Below are positions 39,251 through 47,746 of a stretch of DNA of 64,000 nucleotides, in pieces. Made by a program: the position numbers and the translations under genes. This DNA comes from Dyella terrae. GTDB lineage: Bacteria; Pseudomonadota; Gammaproteobacteria; Xanthomonadales; Rhodanobacteraceae. Positions within the stretch are counted from its first letter, which is position 1; each line of letters starts with the position of its first letter. The notes under the pieces were generated by a model, which saw only the letters and a program-made list of their open reading frames with translations, ran no database searches and was not told the origin of the DNA. The stretch is taken from NCBI RefSeq assembly GCF_022394535.1, contig NZ_CP089414.1, forward strand, positions 1,426,001 to 1,490,000, written 5' to 3'.

Positions 39251-40735
39251 ATGACACTCAACCTGCCCTTTCTCCGTCGACTCCTGCCATTGGCTCTGGT
39301 CGCTGTGCTGCCAGCGTGCTCGTTAGCGCCTACGTACAAGAAGCCTGACGTCGGCCCGGTGCCCGATAGCTACGCTGGTCAGACGGCGGAAGGCCTGTGG
39401 TCTCCGGCACATCCGGCCGACACCGCGTCGCGCGGTCCCTGGTGGTCGGTGTATGCGAATCCTGGGCTCGACAAGCTGGAGAACCAGCTCGATACATCCA
39501 ATCCGAGCCTTGCGGTTGCACTCGCACGTTACGATGCCGCGCGTGCACTGCTCGGTGAAGCTCGCTCGGACATGTATCCAACGCTGGGCGTCGATGCCGC
39601 TGACTCGCGCAACCGCCAGTCGAACAATCGCCCACTACGCGGCAGTAACCAGCCGAACGAATACAGTGCCAACACGTTCGGGTTTGGGCTGGGCTACGAG
39701 ATCGATCTGTGGGGACGCGTGCGCAATGAAGTCGCCGCAGGTAACGCCAATGCCACGGCTGCGCAGGCCGATCTCGCGTCGGTGAAGCTTAGCCTAGAGG
39801 CGCAGCTCGCTGACCTCTATGTCGCCCTTCGAGGCTACGACGTGCAGGAGCGTATCCTCAAGGACACGCTGGATGCCTACCAGCAAGGTCTGGACCTGAC
39901 CGAGCGACGATTCCAGGGCGGCGTTGCCTCAGGCCTCGATGTCAGTCGCGCAAAGACGCAGCTGTCCGACGCACAGGCACAGGTATCCGAAGTGGTCGCC
40001 CAGCGCGCGCTAACCGAACACGCCATTGCCACACTGGTGGGTGAATCTGCCTCGCGCTTCTCGCTGTCGCTCGACAACACGCCAATGAACGTACCGGCGA
40101 TTCCGCTGGGCGTACCGTCGCAATTGCTGGAACGCCGCCCCGACATCTCCGCCGCCGAACGCCGCGTGTTCGCAGCGAATGCGGAGATCGGCGTCGCGCG
40201 TGCGGCGTTTTTCCCGCGCTTGAGTCTTTCCGCCATGTTCGGCTTTCAGGACACCGGCATGGGTAACCTTTTGAGCGCCGGCAATCGTTACTGGGCGCTG
40301 GGGCCCGATCTGGCCATGACACTATTCGACGGTGGTCTGCGTCGCTCCAAGGTGCAAGCCGCGCAAGCCAATCTGGATGCATCCGCCGGGCTGTATCGCG
40401 GCACCGTACTGAACGCGTTCCAGCAGGTGGAAGACAACCTCACCCTGCTCCAGCAGCTCGGCAAGGAAGCGCATCAAGAGGATGATGCAGCGAGCGCCGC
40501 CCGCGACTCGCAGACGATCTCCACCAATCGCTATCGCGAAGGTGCGGTGAACTATCTCGACGTCGTGACTGCGCAGACAGCGGCTTTGCAGGCCGAGCGC
40601 AGTGCGGAACAGGTGCGCACAAGGCGCTTGCAGGCGAGTGTGGATTTGATCCGTGCACTCGGTGGTGGCTGGGACTCAGCCCAGCTGCCGACCACCGCCA
40701 GTACAGTGGCCGACAGCACGTCCCAGGCCCGCTGA
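39251..40735 (+). CDS. Outer-membrane efflux lipoprotein (NodT/OprM family)
   Basis: A 494-aa TolC-like channel, third gene of the efflux operon, four bases after the adaptor stop. The lipobox is VLPAC (Cys near residue 20). Typical NodT features: LAPTYKKPDVGPVPDSY, PWWSVYANPGLDKLENQL, FGLGYEIDLWGRVRNEVAA, the LERRPDISAAERRVFAANAE signature (in part: LLERRPDISAAERRVF) and TLFDGGLRRSKVQAAQANLD. Two homologous halves are visible, as in all members. The gene ends close to a hairpin terminator shared with the convergent sulP gene. Confidence 0.93.
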   Translation: MTLNLPFLRRLLPLALVAVLPACSLAPTYKKPDVGPVPDSYAGQTAEGLWSPAHPADTASRGPWWSVYANPGLDKLENQLDTSNPSLAVALARYDAARALLGEARSDMYPTLGVDAADSRNRQSNNRPLRGSNQPNEYSANTFGFGLGYEIDLWGRVRNEVAAGNANATAAQADLASVKLSLEAQLADLYVALRGYDVQERILKDTLDAYQQGLDLTERRFQGGVASGLDVSRAKTQLSDAQAQVSEVVAQRALTEHAIATLVGESASRFSLSLDNTPMNVPAIPLGVPSQLLERRPDISAAERRVFAANAEIGVARAAFFPRLSLSAMFGFQDTGMGNLLSAGNRYWALGPDLAMTLFDGGLRRSKVQAAQANLDASAGLYRGTVLNAFQQVEDNLTLLQQLGKEAHQEDDAASAARDSQTISTNRYREGAVNYLDVVTAQTAALQAERSAEQVRTRRLQASVDLIRALGGGWDSAQLPTTASTVADSTSQAR

Positions 40736-40774
40736 CGCGACGGTACCTACGCCGTCACGACCGCCCGGGGATCT

Positions 40775-40821
40775 AAGGAGCCCCTCATGAGGAGAGGGAG
40801 GGGAGGCACAAGAGGCTCCTT
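40775..40821. terminator. Bidirectional terminator-like stem
   Basis: AAGGAGCC (40775-40782) pairs with GGCTCCTT (40814-40821), with a CCTCATGAGG hairpin inside, between the convergent efflux operon and sulP. A short T-run follows on the plus strand. Confidence 0.6.
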
Positions 40822-40837
40822 TTCAAGACGAGCGGCC

Positions 40838-42352
40838 CTATGCCGCTCGTCGCACGCCTTCCACGCGCTGGTTGAGCTGCTGCCAGTCCACCACCAGCTC
40901 ACAGCCGCGCGCCGAGGCATTTCTACCCCATTCGCGCAGCAATTCCAGACACGCCTGGTCGACGTGATGGAGACCACCCACATCCAACTGCACGCGCGTA
41001 TTCGGCGGCACGCGTTCCAGCGTACGTGCCACAGACGGAACGCGCAGGAACGTCGCGGAGCCTTCCAATCGCAGCGAAGCGGTACCCGGTTCTTCGTGAT
41101 GATCCAAGCCCACCTTCAGACGCGACGAGTGCAACGCCAGGCGGAACAGCGACAAGGCAAAGCCGATCAGAACACCCGCCAGCAGGTCGGTCGCCACAAT
41201 CGCCGCAGTGGTGGCCACGTAGATCCACGCCGTGCCCTTGCCGTACTGCGCAAGCGCCTTCACCTGCTTGAAGTTCACCATCTTGATACCGGTGAACACC
41301 AGGATGCCCGCCAGGCACGCCACCGGCGTCATGCGCATCAGCCACGGCAGCAACGACGCGAACACCAGCAACCAACCGCCGTGCATGATTGTCGCCATGC
41401 GCGTGGCCGAACCGGCCTGCACGTTGGCCGCGCTGCGCACGATCACGCCGGTCATCGGCAAGGCGCCGAACAAGCCGCAGATCATGTTGCCGACGCCCTG
41501 CGCCGTCAGCTCGCGGTCGTACTTGGTGCGCACACCATCGTGCATGCGATCCACCGCAGCGGCGGACAGCAGCGTTTCAGCGCTAGCGATGAAGGCGAAC
41601 GTCAGTGCCGCGATCATCAGCGACGGCTCGAGTAGCCCAGCCATGCTGGTAAAGGTTGGCAACGACACGGCGGACAGCAGGTTGGACGGCACGTCCACCG
41701 TCTTCACCGACAAACCGGCGAACTGCACCACCGCCGTCACCGCGATCACCGCAAGCAACGCGCCCGGTACAAAACGCAGCTTTGCCGGACGCAGCTTTTC
41801 CCAGCCGAGCATGATGGCAATCGTGCCCACACCCACGGCCAGCGCCGTCATGCTTCCCGCATCGCCCTGCACCGCATCGATCACTGCACCGGGGAGCGCA
41901 GCGAAGTTCTCAAGACCACGCGCCTTCGGCAAAGCATCCATCAGCACGTGCAACTGCGAGGCGACGATCAGCACGCCAATGCCCGACAACATGCCCGCCA
42001 CGACAGCCGGCGAACACATGCGGAACCACACGCCTACGCGACACAGGCCGGCAGCGACCTGGATCAGACCGGCCAATAGCACGACCGGACCCAGCGCCAT
42101 CACGCCATGCTCGCGCACCAGTTCGAACACCAGTACGGCGAGGCCCGCCGCGGGGCCGCTGACCTGCAGCGGCGAGCCGGCGAACATGCCCACCACCAAG
42201 CCACCCACGATGCCCGTGATCAGGCCCGTCGCCGGCGGCATGCCCGAGGCGATGGCGATGCCCATACACAAGGGCAACGCCACCAGGAACACCACGATGG
42301 AACCGAGCAGGTCACGCCCGAACAGTCCCTGCTTAAAGTAGTTGCTTATCAC
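40838..42352 (-). CDS. SulP-family anion carrier with STAS domain (putative bicarbonate transporter)
   Basis: A 504-aa SulP/SLC26 transporter. It starts at GTG 42352 with GAGGA eight bases before it. The membrane part shows the SulP signature LGSIVVFLVALPLCMGIAIASG and GIVGGLVVGMFAGSPLQVSGPA, about 12-14 helices, and the C-terminal STAS domain (TFLRVPSVARTLERVP, VQLDVGGLHHVDQACLELL). Sulfate, bicarbonate or dicarboxylates are all SulP substrates; the carbonic anhydrase gene 11 bases upstream on the same strand makes bicarbonate the best guess. This is inference from context. Confidence 0.87.
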   Translation of the reverse strand: MISNYFKQGLFGRDLLGSIVVFLVALPLCMGIAIASGMPPATGLITGIVGGLVVGMFAGSPLQVSGPAAGLAVLVFELVREHGVMALGPVVLLAGLIQVAAGLCRVGVWFRMCSPAVVAGMLSGIGVLIVASQLHVLMDALPKARGLENFAALPGAVIDAVQGDAGSMTALAVGVGTIAIMLGWEKLRPAKLRFVPGALLAVIAVTAVVQFAGLSVKTVDVPSNLLSAVSLPTFTSMAGLLEPSLMIAALTFAFIASAETLLSAAAVDRMHDGVRTKYDRELTAQGVGNMICGLFGALPMTGVIVRSAANVQAGSATRMATIMHGGWLLVFASLLPWLMRMTPVACLAGILVFTGIKMVNFKQVKALAQYGKGTAWIYVATTAAIVATDLLAGVLIGFALSLFRLALHSSRLKVGLDHHEEPGTASLRLEGSATFLRVPSVARTLERVPPNTRVQLDVGGLHHVDQACLELLREWGRNASARGCELVVDWQQLNQRVEGVRRAA

Positions 42353-42363
42353 GACGGCGATCC

Positions 42364-43047
42364 TCAGGCAGCCGACGCGGTAGGCATGGAGAACCGCGCA
42401 TGGGGCGTCGCTTCCGGCATGTCATCGCTGCCAGATTCGATCTGCACGAAACGACCGTGCTGCGCATCAAACGCTTTCAATCCCGCGTGTTCGATGTCAT
42501 ATACCCAACCGTGGATGCGCAGCTGGCCACTCGCCAGCGCCGCGGCGACAGTGGGCAGCGTCCGTAGATTTTCCAACTGCCCCACCACGTTTTCTTCGGT
42601 AAGGCGACGCAATCCTTCCGAACCGTGCAGGCCCGGGCCGTTCTGTTGGACGACGTAGCGCGCGACATCGGCATGCATCATCCACGCCGCCACCGACGGC
42701 ATGTCATGCACCAGCTCGGGGTGTTGCAGCGCCTTCATCGCACCGCAGTCGGAATGGCCGCAGATCACAATGTGCTTGACCTTGAGCACCTTCACCGCGT
42801 ACTCGATCGCCGCCACCACACCGCTCACGTGCTGCGCATACGGCGGCACGATATTGCCGATATTGCGATACACGAACAGCTCGCCCGGCTGGGCGGAAAA
42901 CATCAACTCCGGCATCACGCGCGAGTCGGCGCAAGTGATGAACATGGTGCTGGGGCTCTGTCCCGCAGCCAACTTGCGGAACACTTCGCGCTGGGCCGGG
43001 AAAACTTCATTACGGAATTGTTCGAAACCTTCGATCAGACGCTTCAT
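42364..43047 (-). CDS. can: Beta-class carbonic anhydrase
   Basis: Interconverts CO2 and bicarbonate. ATG 43047 gives MKRLIEGFEQFRNEVFPAQ, the normal start; longer in-frame starts add junk. Zinc ligands are Cys39, His98 and Cys101, with the Asp41-Arg43 dyad in CADSR and the second site in GHSDCGAM. 227 aa is normal, closest to the CynT/Can type. The last 40 residues (DMPEATPHARFSMPTASAA) are divergent. The sulP gene starts 11 bases downstream, so the two are co-transcribed and likely work together in bicarbonate supply. Confidence 0.93.
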   Translation of the reverse strand: MKRLIEGFEQFRNEVFPAQREVFRKLAAGQSPSTMFITCADSRVMPELMFSAQPGELFVYRNIGNIVPPYAQHVSGVVAAIEYAVKVLKVKHIVICGHSDCGAMKALQHPELVHDMPSVAAWMMHADVARYVVQQNGPGLHGSEGLRRLTEENVVGQLENLRTLPTVAAALASGQLRIHGWVYDIEHAGLKAFDAQHGRFVQIESGSDDMPEATPHARFSMPTASAA

Positions 43048-43264
43048 GCGAATACTCCAGACAAAATTCGAGATGACGCCCACGGCGCGACGCGCGCCAT
43101 GCACTGGGCGTTGGGGATGAAGAAGGAACAGATGGCCCAAACCACGCGCGGACGCACGAAGCGCACCGCATGCGCGGAATCAGTTTACTGAGGGAGCCAT
43201 CAAGCGCGGCAGACCGACAAGGCGTGCGCGCACAGAAACGCTTGCCGCATCAGCGGCAGCGCTG

Positions 43265-43618
43265 TTAGACGGCTTCTGGCGGGCGCAGTTGGGGCGCAGG
43301 GGTGTGCAGGCTCAGGTCGTAGCTGACCGAAATAGGAGCCTGGGTGAGCATGGGCGCCCACAGATAAGCCACGTCGAACGGATGGAGAATGTCATCCATA
43401 CCGCCGTTCGTGGTGTCTTCGAAAGAGGACTTGGTGGTGTTGTCGTCCGCCGCCGTGTCGGCAACGTCGTCAACCACGACCATCGCAGCCACCGCCTTGT
43501 CGCCCGACACTGCGGACGAGAACTTCACCGGACGCACGGGCGTGCCGACCAGCAGAAGCAGGCCGAACAGGCACGCCAGGAACATGGCGAAGCGGGAGTG
43601 GAGGAGACGCGAAGTCAT
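43265..43618 (-). CDS. Small membrane-anchored protein of unknown function
   Basis: A 117-aa protein with one N-terminal hydrophobic helix (FAMFLACLFGLLLLVGTPV), which may be an anchor or signal, and a short soluble part with an acidic middle (VVVDDVADTAADDNTTKSSF) and a C-terminal APMLTQAPISVSYDLSLHTP. ATG 43618 is chosen; a GTG eight codons upstream is possible and neither has a strong ribosome-binding site. I recognise no family. It is on the same strand as can, 217 bases away from it, and next to a bidirectional terminator. Confidence 0.55.
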   Translation of the reverse strand: MTSRLLHSRFAMFLACLFGLLLLVGTPVRPVKFSSAVSGDKAVAAMVVVDDVADTAADDNTTKSSFEDTTNGGMDDILHPFDVAYLWAPMLTQAPISVSYDLSLHTPAPQLRPPEAV

Positions 43619-43753
43619 GGGATCGAAGGTATCGGAAATCACATGACAGCCGCAAGACTTTGCGCGAGATCAATCACGCATCTTCAGAAATATGCCAGCG
43701 CGCATTCATGTTCGAGGCGAACATTGCGCAAAAAACGCTGCGAATAAAAAAGC

Positions 43754-43781
43754 AAAACGGCGGGCAATGCCCGCCGTTTTT
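43754..43781. terminator. Bidirectional rho-independent terminator
   Basis: AAAACGGCGGGC (43754-43765) pairs perfectly with GCCCGCCGTTTT (43769-43780) around AAT, with an A-run on the left side. It terminates the minus-strand porin gene. Confidence 0.88.
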
Positions 43782-43828
43782 CCGTCCTTGGGTCGAACTC
43801 CCTTGCGATAGCCGTACCGCCGATCCGA

Positions 43829-45460
43829 TTAGAACGGGTAGTAGCGGAAGGAGGTGAAGAACATGTTCTCCGTGGCCTTCGGCGAAGCGAGACCATTGCC
43901 GACCGGACCGCTGACGCCGTTGATGAAGCCCTGACCCGGGAACGCTTCCTTCTGCGTATACGAGTACTGCGCACCGAACTGCATCTTGCCGAACTTGCCC
44001 TGGTAGAACTTCCACCAGAAGCCGGCGGTGCCCTGCCAGATCTCGCGGGCGTTGCCCACGCAGTTGGTGTTGCCAGCGATGTCGCAGCCGCTGTTGTTGT
44101 ACGCCGGGTTGCCGTAGCCGAGGGCCGTGGTGCCGTTGTTGAAGTCCTTCTTGCTGGCCTGTTCGCGACCACCGAAGAGATAGACGTCCACATCGGAGTT
44201 GGCGTGCCAGGTCAGACCCGTCAGGAGCATGTTTTCCTTGATCGGGGCAATGTTGCCGTTCGGGCTGAAGGTCACGTCGGAAAGCTGTGCGCTGCCGTAG
44301 CGGCCGATGCCCTTGCCGTCCATGCCGGAGAACTGCCAGTCCAGGGTCTTGTCGATAAGCGGCAGGACCACGCCGAGGCCCCAACCACCGCCCCACGTGT
44401 CGTGGTTCTGGTACGAACCATTGATGGCGTAGCGGTTGTAGAAGGCACGGCCCACGCCGAACACTTCGTAATGGCCATAGCCCGGGTCAGCAGCAAACTT
44501 CACGATGACGTCGGGGATGTGGTTCAGCGACAGCGTGTTAGCCGAGTCGAAACCCGAACCCGCGGTGATGTTGTAAGCCGTCTGCTGGACCGGTGCCTTG
44601 GCCAGGTTCGGGCTGCTGTAGAACGTGGTCTGCGGGTTCTCGAGCGAGATACCGAGCCAGTAGGTCTTGTCCCAATCCTTGACCAAGCGGATCTGGTCCT
44701 GACGCGCCCAGGTGAAGCCCGGGATGTACTGTGCGTCGATCTGCGGCGGGGTCAGTTCGTTACGCGGCAGCATGCCCTTGCTGCTGAGCGTCAGCAGCGA
44801 CCAGTTCTGACCGGCCAACAGGTGCAGGCCCGAGGTGTCCCAATCGGCCGTCATGTAGACGTTGCGCATGCGCGGGTTGAACGAGTTGGACTCGTTCGAG
44901 TTCGCGGTCTGGGCGCCGCCCAGGAAGTCCATTTCGATGTAACCGGCCAGGTGCGTATCCGGGCTCACGTCACCCTGCACGAGGGCCGACAGGCGGCTCT
45001 GGCGAGCGCTCATGCGGAACTCGTTCATGTGCGCGGTCTGCACGTTCTTGTACGGAATCGCGCTGTAGTTCGAGGCGATGTCCGCGCCTTCCTGAGCCGA
45101 ACGGTAGACCGATTCAGCTGCGAGGAAGCCGCCCAGCGTGATGTTCACGCCCTTGTAGGACAGCTTGTCGCCCGACTTCTTCACCTGTGCATCGGTGGCA
45201 GCGACCTGCTTCTGCACGGTCTCCACGGCCTGGCCGGTCGACACGTTGATGTCAGACTGCGCATCCGTGCGCTGCTCCAGTTCGACGACCTTCGCCTGCA
45301 GGGCCTGCAACTGGGCCTTCAGCGCTTCGATCTCCGCGGCCTGCGTCGACTGCGAGGTGCTGGTCTTCGAGGACGACGCCGGGGCCGGGTCGGCCATGAC
45401 GTGGATGCTGGTAACGCCCAAACCGGCAGCAATCGCCACCGCGAGCAACTTGGAACGCAT
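43829..45460 (-). CDS. Coiled-coil outer-membrane porin (DcaP-like)
   Basis: A 543-aa porin. ATG 45460 has GGAG eight bases upstream; the signal peptide is MRSKLLAVAIAAGLGVTSIH plus a few residues, ending near VMA. A periplasmic coiled coil follows (AAEIEALKAQLQALQAKVVE), then a barrel from about residue 100 (LSYKGVNITLGGFLAAESVY) with RMSARQSRLSALVQGD and LAGYIEMDFLGG, and a terminal aromatic strand ending FRYYPF. An N-terminal coiled coil before the barrel, plus these strings, resembles DcaP-type trimeric porins, which take up negatively charged small molecules; the assignment is tentative. Divergent from rnt. Confidence 0.75.
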   Translation of the reverse strand: MRSKLLAVAIAAGLGVTSIHVMADPAPASSSKTSTSQSTQAAEIEALKAQLQALQAKVVELEQRTDAQSDINVSTGQAVETVQKQVAATDAQVKKSGDKLSYKGVNITLGGFLAAESVYRSAQEGADIASNYSAIPYKNVQTAHMNEFRMSARQSRLSALVQGDVSPDTHLAGYIEMDFLGGAQTANSNESNSFNPRMRNVYMTADWDTSGLHLLAGQNWSLLTLSSKGMLPRNELTPPQIDAQYIPGFTWARQDQIRLVKDWDKTYWLGISLENPQTTFYSSPNLAKAPVQQTAYNITAGSGFDSANTLSLNHIPDVIVKFAADPGYGHYEVFGVGRAFYNRYAINGSYQNHDTWGGGWGLGVVLPLIDKTLDWQFSGMDGKGIGRYGSAQLSDVTFSPNGNIAPIKENMLLTGLTWHANSDVDVYLFGGREQASKKDFNNGTTALGYGNPAYNNSGCDIAGNTNCVGNAREIWQGTAGFWWKFYQGKFGKMQFGAQYSYTQKEAFPGQGFINGVSGPVGNGLASPKATENMFFTSFRYYPF

Positions 45461-45673
45461 GGATATTCTCCGCATGTAGGTAAGAACCACCTGGACCGCC
45501 CCCTTTGATCCCCTTCGATCTCCGGCTGTCCAAGCACAATCGGTGCGGAGGATGGGCTCGCGGCTTTACCGTTAGATGGACGTTATGTGACAAAACGAAG
45601 ACATGCGTTCGCACGCGTACGGAAATGACTTCCTTACAAGTCAGTAGAGGCGGGCCCGGTGGCCTTGGCTGGT

Positions 45674-46345
45674 ATGCTTGAAGGCATGGATAACCTCAAC
45701 AACAGCATGGCCGGCCGCATGGCCGAGCGCTTCCGGGGCTTTCTGCCGGTCATCGTGGACGTTGAAACAGGCGGCTTCGATTCGGAACGGGACGCACTGC
45801 TGGAAATTGCCGCCGTCATATTGCGCATGACGCCCGAGGGCTACCTGCAGCCCATGCCAGCCGTTGCTGCTCACGTACATCCCTTCCCTGGCGCCAATAT
45901 CGACCCTCGGGCCCTGGAAATCACCGGCATCGACCCGGACAACCCGCTACGCGGCGCGCTCGACGAGCGCCTGGCGCTGGACCACGTGTTCAAGCCCATC
46001 CGCGACGCGATGCGCGACATGGATTGCCAGCGCGCCGTTCTGGTGGGCCACAACGCGGCGTTCGACCTCGGCTTTCTCAATGCAGCGGTGCGCCGCACAG
46101 GCCATAAGCGCAATCCGTTCCACCCCTTTAGCTGCTTCGATACCGCCACCTTGAGCGGCCTGGCATTTGGCCAGACGGTATTGAGCAAAGCCGTGCAAGC
46201 CGCCGGCATGGCGTTCGATACGCGCGAGGCGCACTCCGCTATTTATGACGCCGAGCGCACGGCCGAACTGTTCTGCACCATCATCAACCGCTGGCGCCGT
46301 TTGGAAGAATTCGAGCGCGACCAGATCGGCGTTGAGTCCATGTAA
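45674..46345 (+). CDS. rnt: Ribonuclease T
   Basis: RNase T trims 3' ends of tRNA and other stable RNAs. The DEDD exonuclease motifs are VDVETGGFD, then [17 protein letters not shown] and [14 protein letters not shown] with its catalytic His and Asp. The protein is 223 aa from ATG 45674; alternative ATGs at 45686 and 45707 and a GTG at 45659 cannot be excluded because no ribosome-binding site is strong. The C-terminus matches other xanthomonad RNase T. Monocistronic, followed by a GC-rich hairpin (46347-46367) and the pst promoter. Confidence 0.92.
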   Translation: MLEGMDNLNNSMAGRMAERFRGFLPVIVDVETGGFDSERDALLEIAAVILRMTPEGYLQPMPAVAAHVHPFPGANIDPRALEITGIDPDNPLRGALDERLALDHVFKPIRDAMRDMDCQRAVLVGHNAAFDLGFLNAAVRRTGHKRNPFHPFSCFDTATLSGLAFGQTVLSKAVQAAGMAFDTREAHSAIYDAERTAELFCTIINRWRRLEEFERDQIGVESM

Positions 46346-46346
46346 A

Positions 46347-46367
46347 GACGCGGTGTGGCTCCGCGTC
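46347..46367 (+). terminator. Hairpin after rnt
   Basis: GACGCGG (46347-46353) pairs with CCGCGTC (46361-46367) just past the rnt stop. The tail has only a short T-run (AGTTTGG), so this is a modest terminator. Confidence 0.45.
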
Positions 46368-46427
46368 AGTTTGGGCCGTGCGATTTAATTCCTTTTTTAT
46401 CAGCATGCTATGACAGTCATCTGCAAA

Positions 46428-46445
46428 CTGTCATATCGCTGAAAC
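46428..46445 (+). promoter_or_regulatory. Pho box upstream of pstS
   Basis: CTGTCAT-ATCG-CTGAAAC: two 7-base units separated by 4 bases, matching the PhoB-binding Pho-box layout; the first unit is perfect to consensus and the second keeps CTG and the A-run. A partial CAGTCAT unit lies a little upstream. It is about 80 bases before the pstS start, the normal distance. Confidence 0.75.
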
Positions 46446-46525
46446 ATTGAACTCATTTCATTGCAACACGGCGCGCATGAAATAACGGCGGGCGGAATCC
46501 CTCCGTGACCCTTACTGGAGCTACC

Positions 46526-47560
46526 GTGTTGATCTCAACAAAATCTCTGACTCGCATCGGCACGGCCGCTGTGTTCGCGACGGCGTCGCTGTTCACTATG
46601 GCCGCACAGGCCACCGACATCACCGGCGCCGGCTCGAGCTTCGTCTACCCGGTTCTCTCGAAGTGGTCCGCGGGCTACGCCGAGAAAACTGGCAACAAGC
46701 TCAACTACCAGTCCGTCGGCTCGGGCGCCGGCGTGGCGCAGATCAAGGAAGGCACCATCGACTTCGGCGCCACCGATGCACCGGTGAAGGCTGAAGATCT
46801 CGCGCAGTTCGGCCTGGGCCAGTTCCCGGTCGTGGTGGGCGGCATCGTGCCGGTGGTGAACATCCCGGGCGTGGAAGCTGGCCAGGTCAAGCTGGACGGC
46901 GCCACCCTCGCCGACATCTTCCTCGGCAAGATCACCATGTGGAACGACCCGCGCATCGCCGCGGCAAACGCTGGCGTGAATCTGCCGGCCAAGAAGATCA
47001 CCGTCGTGCATCGCTCGGACGGTTCGGGCACCTCGTTCAACTTCACCAACTACCTTTCCAAGGTCAGCCCTGATTGGGCCGCCAAGGTCAAGTTCGGCAC
47101 GGCCGTCGAGTGGCCGACCGGCGTGGGTGGCAAGGGCAACGAAGGCGTGTCGCAGTACGTCAAGCAGATTGTCGGTTCTATCGGCTACGTCGAGTACGCC
47201 TATGCCGTGAAGAACAAGATCAGCTGGGTGAACCTGAAGAACGCTGCCGGCCAGGTTGTGGCGCCGAGCGCTGAAGCCTTCGCCGCCGCCGCCGCTACGG
47301 CCGACTGGGGCAGCGCCAAGGACTTCAACGTGATCATGACCAACGCCTCCGGTGCGCAGGCGTGGCCGATCACCGCGACCACCTGGGTCGTCATGTACAA
47401 GCAGCCGAAGAACGCCGAGCACACCAAGGTGGCTTTCGAGTTCTTCAAGTGGGCGCTCGAGAGCGGCCAGAAGGACGCTGCCTCGCTCGACTACGTCGCG
47501 CTGCCGGACACCTTGGTCAAGAAGATCGAGGCTTACTGGAGCACCGAGTACAAGCACTAA
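46526..47560 (+). CDS. pstS: Phosphate ABC transporter substrate-binding protein PstS
   Basis: Periplasmic high-affinity phosphate binder. GTG 46526 is chosen over GTG 46505 because TGGAG lies 5-6 bases before it and it gives a proper signal peptide (RIGTAAVFATASLFTMAAQA). The mature protein starts TDITGAGSSFVYPVLSKW; phosphate ligands are in GAGSSFVYP, SVGSGAGVAQIKEG, DFGATDAP and VVHRSDGSGTSFNFTNYLS. 344 aa is normal. First gene of pstSCAB-phoU under a Pho box. A long hairpin follows before pstC, which probably sets the usual excess of PstS. Confidence 0.96.
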   Translation: MLISTKSLTRIGTAAVFATASLFTMAAQATDITGAGSSFVYPVLSKWSAGYAEKTGNKLNYQSVGSGAGVAQIKEGTIDFGATDAPVKAEDLAQFGLGQFPVVVGGIVPVVNIPGVEAGQVKLDGATLADIFLGKITMWNDPRIAAANAGVNLPAKKITVVHRSDGSGTSFNFTNYLSKVSPDWAAKVKFGTAVEWPTGVGGKGNEGVSQYVKQIVGSIGYVEYAYAVKNKISWVNLKNAAGQVVAPSAEAFAAAAATADWGSAKDFNVIMTNASGAQAWPITATTWVVMYKQPKNAEHTKVAFEFFKWALESGQKDAASLDYVALPDTLVKKIEAYWSTEYKH

Positions 47561-47625
47561 GGTAATCGTCTCGCCGGTCACGCAACAGCAACCGGCAAGG
47601 CTTAACCTGATGGCTTGACCGTACG

Positions 47626-47662
47626 ACAACGGCCGCCCGACTAACCTCGGGCGGCCTGTTGT
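47626..47662 (+). promoter_or_regulatory. Intercistronic hairpin between pstS and pstC
   Basis: ACAAC-GGCCGCCCGA (47626-47640) pairs with TCGGGCGGCC-T-GTTGT (47647-47662), 15 pairs with a single bulged T. It lacks a U-tail. It should stabilise upstream pstS mRNA or partly stop transcription before pstC. Confidence 0.7.
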
Positions 47663-47746
47663 TGAAAGGCGCCCGGAACTGGCGCATCGTCCATGGACCG
47701 CGCGGCCTGCAACCGTCCGGTCTGAATGCCGAGGAATCCTCCGCAC

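Noticed and set aside
40787..41635. Plus-strand open frame opposite sulP
   Set aside because: His/Arg/Gln-rich antisense shadow of the SulP gene.
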